A stretch of DNA of 64,000 nucleotides from Amanita rubescens (Eukaryota > Basidiomycota > Agaricomycetes > Agaricales > Amanitaceae): positions 62,001 through 126,000 of the forward strand of contig WION01000053.1 of assembly GCA_015039365.1 (NCBI GenBank), in the 5' to 3' direction. The translations under genes and the position numbers were made by a program. This document shows positions 55,758-64,000 of this stretch, one piece after another. Each line of letters starts with the position of its first letter. Positions within the stretch are counted from its first letter, which is position 1. The notes beneath the pieces are model-generated. The model searched no databases. It worked only from the letters and a program-made list of their open reading frames with translations, and had not been told where the DNA came from.

Positions 55758-58700
55758 ATGTCTGGAGAGTCTTCCACCCGTTCTGACCTGATTGACGTGT
55801 AAGAAAACTTTTTTTTTTCACAAATGAAGCGCGCTGATACATGAACCCTTCAGGACATGTTCCCAATTGCACTCAATCTTGTCTGGACGCCAGGAGGGCG
55901 TTTATCCAGATCAAATAACACATTACCTTGACCTCCGAAAGCACCAGCTTAGCAATGTTTCAGAACCGTTTGGAAAACCATCGGACGCGTCGAGAAAACA
56001 AGTCGAGAGTGGCTCTGTCAAATTGGAGGACGGTGTTACCATCCGTGTCGAAAATGCAGACAAGGAGTTTGTGTTCGCCATTAGCGGCAAGTTCAAGATC
56101 GACGAAGTGGAAGCGCTCATACTTCTTCGGTCATTCCTCTATAATGAGGGTCTTCCACCGACAGCAGATTACTCCTCTACTTCTTCCATGGTCGCAGAGC
56201 TCCTAGAAGCTATCACCCCCTTCTACTATTCCGAACGACTGTCCCTGCTTCGCGTGTTTCTCCCCCTCTTCCGCGCAAAGGAAGACTCTGCAGATCCTGT
56301 ATACGAAATTGCATGCGAAATGCTACCCAAACTTATTCCAGACGGGACAACGTTTGCCCAAACCCTCATCGCAACCTATGAAACCAAACTCAAAGAAAGA
56401 GTTCCAGAGTCAATGCAAGGCGAACCTCGCACTGCTGCGAGATGGGTGAAACAAAATAGTCGGGAACAGCTGGCTTTGTTGGAGGTACTGTTTTGGACGA
56501 TGTGGGGCTACGTCCCTTGCAGTGGGCCTATGGTGGAACGGATATACGAAGTGGCATATGGGACAAACTTGGGCACTACACAACAAAGCGCAGCATTTCT
56601 GCTCGACGAGGAAGGCGAACAACTACGTCAGGACTGCGCAGCGATGTGGATGCTCGTCATGGTTGAAGTTCTAGAGCTGGAGACGATGGCGGAACCAGAC
56701 ACCGTAGAGATATCCGACGACCCAGAAAACAAGGATTTGTACACTGCTTCTCCCAAATCCCTTCAACGCATACACGAACTCGTCTCATCCCACTCAGAGT
56801 CGCAGTATGCCATGACGTATCTTGGCTGGAGCTTCGTCTTATCCCGGTTATCAGTTAAAGCATCAGAAATGCAACAGATACCATCATCCTATCGACCATT
56901 GTTCGATTTGGTCAACCGCCATACCGATAAACATGCAAAAACGGCCGAGCCAACACATACCCTGATGGCAAGGAGTTGCCTATCACAGGAAGCTGGGCTA
57001 TTCAGACTCATTCGTCATCTTTTGTCTTCTTCCCCCTTATTCGTGACTGCCGTCGCGTGGAGAACAGGATCCAGTGTGACGGACCCAAACGCGATCGCAT
57101 TCCGCTCAGTGCTCAAAGGTACGCCTCCACCCATCCATTGTCTTTCACAACTTGACTTACAATCAAGGCCTGCTGATGAGCCTCGTTGAACTCTTACCGG
57201 TCGAACTTATCCCTGACTTGGATGGCCTGGTGGACGTGTGGGTGACACTATTTGGACGAAGCGAGAGTCAGTCGATAGCGGGGATCTGCGCACAATTCTG
57301 GAAATCAGATTGGCATCGTGGCATTGCCCGAAAAGCCATCTTTGACGTTGGGAGGTCCCGTTTCCCCATTCAAATCCAGCCTCTCGTCAGACTCCTCCGC
57401 GCCATGACTGCTGCAGGATTCCTGGACACGGACGAGCTATCAACCACGGATTACTCCCATGAAGGTGAAGGGCTAACGGACGAGCGCTACATCTGCGTTC
57501 GCCATGTCTTTTACTATTTCGAGAATCTGCCCACATATACACAAGTAATACCGGTCTCAACCTGCGGTGGCCCACACGCACTCTATGAACGAGTCCAGGA
57601 GCGCTACAACTCGGCAAATGGCCATTCGGGCTTGGTTTACCATAATTTACGCCCGATCAAGCTCCCTGGAGGGTCCATCTTGCCTATCAAATCGTCCGGA
57701 CGGCTACTGAGTGGAGATGGTGGCGACCACGTCGTCGTATCATGGCAGCATCAACATTCCGGCTGGAAACTCATTCTCGAAGTCCTCACCGATTACGTTA
57801 ACAGGCGTCTCCTGCAATCCGGCTCGGGTGCCGAGCTGTCGTTCAAAAAGAAAGGGTGCACAGAGCATGTGACACTTCGTCTCGAAGATATCGGCGTGGA
57901 GATGGCGGAGGAGGGAGACGAGGTGATGATAACCGACTGTCTGGACCTCGTTCGGAGTCTGGTGCAAGATAATCCTGAACAGGCTGAGCAATTGATGCGA
58001 TCGTTGGAGAGTGGCGAGCCAGTCGTGGCACATACGATGACGGAGACGCAGCCTCCTGATTTAGTGCAATTAACCATTATGATATTGGAAGAAGCCATGT
58101 CACGATCCGACCCTCGCCATCGAAGCCCCGCCAGAACACAGCTCATCACGTCCACCATGAGCGTGCTTTCTGCTCTCCTCGCGCTTCCTCACTACTCTAA
58201 TCGTGTCTGGCTGTTCTTGAGGTCGACGACGGCACTTTTCTCCTCTGAGAAGACCGTTGGGCTTGCATCAGTCGCTCTTGCGACAGAAAGAGCTACTGGG
58301 CATTATACGATGACGTTGGCCCTTCTCCACCTTGTTCAGCAATTGTTCCGGGAAGCCTCTTCGTTCTATATCCCAGCCAATGCTCGTCTTCAACAGCTCA
58401 AAGAGGAGGTACTCTTACGCGCTGCCCGGTTTGTACATACAGAGATATGGATCGAACACCTTGGTTGGAAGTACGCTCAGTTAGGGGACCGGTTCGAGAT
58501 TGGCCGGCGGGTTGCGGCGCTCTACGTTTCTATATTGGAGTACTCGCCGCCAAACGTGGAGAAGAGACCGTTTGCCCTTCTTAGCCAGTCAGTGGCCGAT
58601 GCGTTCCTTTTCAAAGCGTCCAGTTCGACTCTCCATCCGCTTGTAACAGCCATTGCATCTGGAAGGAGCATTCTTCGCACTTTGTATACTACCCGACGAT

Positions 58701-61700
58701 TCGGCGAAGCCAGACGATTACTTTTCCTCCTTCAGTCATGTCTACGCCTAACACGCATGGTCCTTGATCTGAAGCTGAAGTCCGTGGTGGCATCAAAACA
58801 TTGTTTGCTGGAACAAGCGTTGTGTACACTCGTCAGCGGAACTTCTGCCTCGCTCGAAAGTCGCGCCAAACTGGACCCAATCGACGTGTTGGCAGTGTAT
58901 ATCAAAGATAGGGACGTGGGTACTACGGTTCCAGTGGAAGCAACCCGCGTCCTCAGCTCGCTGTGCTCCTGCCTGTCGTTCTTGCAGCCTCCGCCGACAA
59001 CCATCATTGGTCATCTTTCGAATCCAGAAGCAACCGTTTCATCTCTGGTGCGCATCATACAACATCCTTATGACGATATGGCTCTACGAAACACAATATG
59101 GAACTTCATATCCCTCGCGGTCGATAAAGAACCAGCATTGGCAGGGCTGTTCGTTACGGGCAAGTTCCGCACGCCAGGTGATATGAAAAGCAAGTTCCCC
59201 CCTCTGGGAATGGGGAAGGGGAAAGGGAAGGAAAAAGAGCAGGAGCAGGTTCTGGCACTCGTTCCTACGAGTAGTAATATCAGCGCTCTCGGCGTCGCTC
59301 GCGACGTTTTGACGAATTGGAAGGATATGTCAGACGCAAACCCTCAGCTACTGGCCTCCGTTCTCAAATTTGTCGACATCGTGTGGCGTCATGGGTTGGA
59401 ACACAAGACTACGCTGGAGCCGCTTCGGAAGAGCTGCGAGTTCTGGAAGCAGTTGACGGGAATTGTCAAGGACGATCTAGGGCCGCACCCAGACTACGAT
59501 ACATCAGCTTCCATGGCTATTGACGGTGTTCAGCACTCGGATTCTCATGAGACAGTTGCCGTCTACTCTTATCGTGCATTGGCCAAGTCGTATGCGATCA
59601 ATATTATCAGCCTGGACATTGGGAACGAGCTACAGTCACAAGGGAAGGAACCGTTGAAGGTGTCCGCACCACTCAGTTTCAAGGAACTGGAAACATGCGT
59701 CAAGGATCAGGAGAAGTTACATGAACTTTTGATGGAAGCATCGCCTACTCCCTATTCACCGGGACTGTACGACGATTTGCTTCAGTCGTTGAAGGGCTCA
59801 TTTGAGGGACTTGATTTGGAACAACTCCGAACTCCAGATTTGGCAGATGAGAGGGAATTCGGTGACAACTTCATGTATTCGGCTTCTCTTCTCAAGAATC
59901 GACTGCGGGCTTATCTCGTGAACGGCGAGGAGAAGCAAGAACCGGCGTTCCAAGTCGAGAAACTCCTCATGTCCGTTAATCTTAACTTGTCGCTTACCCA
60001 TACGCAAACGTCTCTGACTGAGTCTTGGCAAGCCTTGCTACGTCAAGTCATTCCGTACTTGCGCGGTGACGACAAAGTACGACCACATCTCCTTTCCATC
60101 ACGTCTTCGATATCGTTCGCAATCGCAGACGAGAAGCGGTCTGGAGATATGATGGCATCGATCCACGGCACTCGGCTGTCCTTGTTACTTGCAATCCTGG
60201 AGCTTTCGTGGTTCTCGACAAAGGACAGCGCTGATGAGATCAAGTCATTTATAGAGATCGTTCGAAATGTTCATAATATCGTCCTCAACGAGGCTCAGCC
60301 TCCAGCTAGCTCGTTCTTGGGAAGATTGTCGAAACCCTTCCACGCGGTGCTGCTGCAGATTGTATATTTCTGTTCACGCCAAGGGAGAAGTCTCGCTCGG
60401 AGACCGAAGACGCTGAAAGCAGATCAGAGATTGACGTTACTATCGATGGTTGAGGCTACACTTAATCTTGTCATCGACGCTCTTCAGATTGTTTTTACTT
60501 CTGCGCGCACCAAAAGGGACGTCGAGCTCGATAAAGACATGGAACTGCTTGTGGCCGTTTTTGAACAATGCACTCGGAAGGACTTGAACCCATCTTCGAC
60601 TTTATGGCTTGCTCGTTGTCAAGAAACAGACGTCATTCGGTCTAGCCTTGATCTATACACCCACATTGATCTCGTCGGCCTTTCAGACCTGCCACTCCTC
60701 GTTTCCCGCAAGCAACCATTATATGTCCCTCACATTCTTCTTTTCCACATGGCGTTGGTCAGCAATCCGACGGCAGCAGAGAGATTCGCAAGTGAAGGAG
60801 TGCTAGCAGCGTACAGTAACAACACCATCAGTACAGCCATTAGCGCAGGTCTCCTTGACGTGTCACTGCCAGAGCTCCCCGGTGAACGGAGTCCCGCCCA
60901 CAGCGCGTACTGCTCGATGCTAGCAATAGTAGCGGTCGTCATCTCTTCCCTTGGCATCAGTCACCATTACTTCGACGCTGAAGCAGCCGGATTCGTTCAA
61001 CTATATGGCAACCAAATATCGCGAGCTTTCTCTTGGACGGTTGGCGATGCGATTACATGGCCCCTTCTCGAGGAGATGGAACAGGTGATCGCACTATTCT
61101 ACGCTATCGCGGCCAGCACCCCTGGCAGATCGTCGAAACCCCATCCAGCAGGAGAGAAGATTCTTCGCGCGTTCACCATCAGCGGTCTCAAGTTGCTACA
61201 ACAGCTGAACTACGCCATCACACATCCTAACCACTTGGCGAGCCTCTTGGAGCCAGTAACGTCGGAAGAACGCGCCGTATTGGAGAAAGAGCAGAGTAAT
61301 ACACAAGCTAGCTTTGATCCGCTGAAGCGGCCTCTCATTCTTCAGCTCGTGCACCGCCTGTTCAAACTATCGAGCAACATTCTTGAAACGTTGCTGACGA
61401 TCAGCCGCGCTGATACCGTGTTGCTTTTGTCCCAAGATGACTGGCCGTTGCAAGAAGCCGTCGTAGTACCGGTAAATCCCCTTTTACCCCTTGACGAAGC
61501 GATATCTGACCTTGTTTCTTTAGCACTCCAAGGTTGTCCCGGGTGAACCAGCGTCAATGGGCACCCTACTCGAGCTTGGAAACTGCACACTCGATGTCCT
61601 CCGAGATTTAGTCAACCGACCCGCTGGACAGAGTATCCTTCCTATGGAAGCAATACCAACGCGATCCGGCGATCCAGGACTCGATGTGCGGCAGGGCGTG

Positions 61701-62084
61701 CTTACTGCGAGGCGGAATCTAGAGACGGTTTTGACGTATGCGGTGACGCAACTGGCCATGTGGCTGTTGAAGCCGGACTTTGAGTCCTCTACTATCCATG
61801 GAAGCGAGTCGATGACCGTAGATGGGGGAGCAGATGATGAAAAAATGGATGGAAAGGAACACCGTTCGCATGCCAGACCGTCGTCAACGTCGTTGGCAGA
61901 ACGGGTACGGAGAGGTATGACGGGAGAGATTGCGGCGGACTTGCAGGCGTTGATCACAAAAGCGAAACCGATCATCGAGAAATCGGATAGTTCGCTAGAT
62001 CCGAGTGGAAAAGCAAAAGGTGTCAATTTGACGGACGTGTTGGGGAGATTTTTACAAGAACGAATCATGATTTTGGCGTCGTAG
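55758..62084 (+). CDS. NUP188: Nucleoporin Nup188
   Basis: Large alpha-solenoid scaffold of the inner ring of the nuclear pore complex. The model has four exons: 55758-55796 (MSGESSTRSDLID), 55894-57118 (EGVYPDQITHYLDLRKHQLS onward), 57168-61471 and 61524-62084. They total 6129 nt, an exact multiple of three, giving 2042 residues, at the long end for Nup188. Supporting segments: KEFVFAISGKFKIDEVEALI, EALILLRSFLYNEGLPP, FYYSERLSLLRVFLPLFRA, LLEVLFWTMWGYVPCSGPMV, LGWSFVLSRLSVKASEMQQI, then the SH3-like Nup188 segment around SWQHQHSGWKLILEVLTDYV. Helical repeats run to the C-terminus LTDVLGRFLQERIMILAS. The intron at 61472-61523 is required to connect VVVP to HSKVVPGEPA. Assignment to Nup188 rather than Nup192 rests on overall pattern. 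Confidence 0.85.
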
Positions 62085-62240
62085 ATTTACCGTGATGTAC
62101 ATATATCCCATTGTTTGTTCATTATGTTTAAAAGCCAATCCATCCTAAAACATATGATATTATACACGCGATGTTGAAAGCATATACAGAGTCGTGATGT
62201 GAAGCATATCCAACAATAACAGAGCATACATTCCATTCTT

Positions 62241-63689
62241 TCATTCCGTGAGGACATCGGCACCCGATTCTGTAATAAGGATCATATGCTCGGCCTGAGC
62301 ACTACGGGCGCAGTTCTGGGAATAGTTGAGTGAAGGACGCCAGAAAAGCAGGTTGCCGCATACCTCAGTCGAAGTCGTCCAACCATCGGGGAAAATCCAG
62401 CCTCTCGGTTGGGTACCTTGGACAATGCAAGGCTACAGACAAGGAACGTCAGGATCCGCTGATGTTTTCAAGAAAGGCTGCTTACTTCAATTGTGAAACA
62501 GTCTCCGGGGACCATAACTCCCGGCTCGTCGTTCACTATAGAGATTTTCCGTTACAGTTCAATTCTTTAGATTCCATCAACAAGGGCTTTTACCATCGTG
62601 AAAGATCCATGGCGGCTTGTGAAAGTCAGTACCGATCCCATGTCCCGTAAATTGAGGTGATATTGAGAAAGGGATTTCTTCGTCGATGTTCGTTAAACGG
62701 GACTTGTGAGTAGCGTCGTGTATGGCTTGTCCGATTTGTTTGAAAGGCAGTCCCGGACCGCAGGCTGAGATGCCGGCATGCAGAGCGTGCGTGGTTGCAG
62801 CTACGAGAGACTGGCCTTTCGCGTCCTGCTCGGATGGTCAAGTGGGGTATTATTTGGATGGGAAGAACATACGACGTCACCAACGAGGAAGGTCTGGGAA
62901 GTGTCGCCGTGGTAGCCGTTGAGATAGACGGTAATGTCGATATTGATGATATCGCCGTCTTCCAAACGTCGACTGAGGAACCAGTGTAAGAAAAGGAGGG
63001 AAAGCATAGAAAGGTGAGGGACTTACTCGTCTGGTATTCCATGGACCATGATATTGTTCACGCTGGACCCGAGTTCGTGTCACTGACATATCTAATGAAA
63101 AAGATGGGAACTTACCTTGTACAACAAGAGCGCGGAAAACCGGAATAATGTAGTGGAGAGGGATAAGCGCCGTGAGCGATGATAAACTCGTGAACGGCCG
63201 CATCGATACTGTCTGTTGTTACACCAACCTTTCGGATTCCTCACCGGTAGTATAAGTACCCCAATGACACGTAATTGAATGCACGATTACACGCACCTGG
63301 ACCAAGGACTCAGCGTAGACTCTCACTTTCTTCGCCAGCTTTGCTGCTTCTCGGATCCGAAATTCAGACTCTCCTCCCAGCACAAGTCTTTCACCCTTGC
63401 CTCCGCCAAAGTCTTCATTCAGTGCTACCCTCGACGCATCGGCGTAAGGGGGTTTGGGAATATGAGGCGGAACAAGGCGCGGCTTTATATGGGAAACTCC
63501 GAAAACGAAAGGCTCTGGAGGTAGGATAATACTGTAGTTGCCGAAATCGGGTACATCTTCAGAAGCCACGATTAAAGTCGAATTGAGGCAATTCTGATTC
63601 TTAAATTGAATATTGCCTCGCACTTTGTTGATAACCTGGAGATGTGGAAAATATGATCTGACGTGTCTCCATGATTGAAGTAGAGTCAT
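62241..63689 (-). CDS. Methionine aminopeptidase, type 1 (probably mitochondrial)
   Basis: Removes N-terminal Met from nascent proteins. Starts [20 protein letters not shown], an Arg-containing N-terminus suited to mitochondrial import. Then [20 protein letters not shown], the family N-box [20 protein letters not shown], and in later exons [60 protein letters not shown] (two metal Asp), [20 protein letters not shown] (metal His), GDCFTIEPCI (Glu) and [17 protein letters not shown] (Glu). All five metal ligands are present. It ends 156 bp from the NUP188 stop (convergent) and starts 82 bp from NMD3 (divergent). Confidence 0.92.
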
Positions 63690-63771
63690 GCCAGTGATGC
63701 TCGGCCATTTCCGAACTTGATTGTTTATTTCACGTTATCTTATCTACATCAAGCCTTACTAACCAACAACG
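63690..63771. promoter_or_regulatory. Bidirectional promoter of MetAP and NMD3
   Basis: The 82 bp between divergent start codons contain an AT-rich middle. The only promoter space for both genes is here. Confidence 0.5.
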
Positions 63772-64000
63772 ATGGAATTCGTCCCCTCACCAGCCATACA
63801 TAGAGTCCTTTGCGCGGACTGCGGGACACCCATAGAACCGAACGGTGCAAACCTTTGTGTTGCCTGCCTGAGAAACTCAGTCGACATCACTGAGGGAATC
63901 CCAAAACAAGGCGAGTCATACCCCGTTTTTGTTTCTGCAAAAGCCTTATCTTGCCTCCGCAGCCTCCGTTTCCTACTGCAGAAACTGTGAACGATTCCTG
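63772..64000 (+). CDS. NMD3: 60S export adaptor NMD3, N-terminal part (window ends)
   Basis: Nmd3 brings Crm1 to the pre-60S subunit for nuclear export. Exon 1 encodes MEFVPSPAIHRVLCADCGTP, IEPNGANLCVACLRNSVDI and EGIPKQ, with two CxxC pairs of the treble-clef zinc site. The next exon gives ASVSYCRNCERFL, a further CxxC. Joining them needs an intron beginning GCGAGT after CAAG and ending CCGCAG, i.e. a GC-AG intron. The gene continues beyond the window. Confidence 0.9.

Noticed and set aside
57387..60957. Many 60-120-residue frames antisense or out of frame within NUP188
   Set aside because: The NUP188 frame is continuous over 4.3 kb and its exons sum to a multiple of three.

Overview
The window is nuclear DNA of a filamentous basidiomycete, most likely an Agaricomycete. 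Nearly every recognisable gene is split by short introns (about 45-60 nt, GT-AG, one clear GC-AG). The housekeeping genes are typically fungal (CHS5, CDK8/SSN3, SAP18, SKI8, RPS12, DENR/Tma22, NUP188, NMD3). Lineage-restricted mushroom-type genes lie between them: Git3-like GPCRs, an M35 peptidase, an APH-family kinase and an expanded family of about 115-residue proteins. Species cannot be named from the sequence.

Layout. 1-3.2 kb: one lineage-restricted gene, then repeats, including an inverted-repeat element with Pol III A/B boxes and a repeat copy eroded at CpG sites. 3.15-6.8 kb: a small unidentified gene, then CDK8 and CHS5 diverging from an 87-bp shared promoter. 7.0-16.4 kb: a second copy of the CpG-rich repeat directly upstream of a SWIM-finger ATP-dependent DNA ligase, then two tandem intact GPCR genes with relics of a third GPCR and of the ligase around them. 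16.5-22 kb: DENR, a P-loop kinase, SAP18 and a UbiA prenyltransferase, all on +. 22.7-25.7 kb: a hotdog thioesterase and an alpha/beta hydrolase on -. 25.8-37.2 kb: a disordered coiled-coil protein, a WW-domain protein, SKI8 (-), RPS12, an AlkB-like dioxygenase and an RBR ubiquitin ligase (-), followed by an intron-containing tRNA-Asp.

38.5-55.6 kb is the accessory part. It holds an M35 metallopeptidase, a 1-kb segmental duplication carrying copies of the peptidase's last exon, an MFS transporter relic, an APH-family kinase, a nuclease-fold-like protein, and seven paralogues plus one relic of an unassigned small-protein family. Four of the paralogues form two duplicated divergent pairs that flank an ATG22-like vacuolar effluxer gene. 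55.7-64 kb returns to housekeeping: NUP188, a methionine aminopeptidase and the start of NMD3.

Several otherwise well-conserved genes (UbiA, AlkB, M35, the disordered gene, one family member) can be read through only if a single extra base is ignored. These breaks are either young pseudogenisation or insertion errors in the assembly, and should be checked before any of the genes is called dead. All splice models here were made by eye, without transcript data or database searches.
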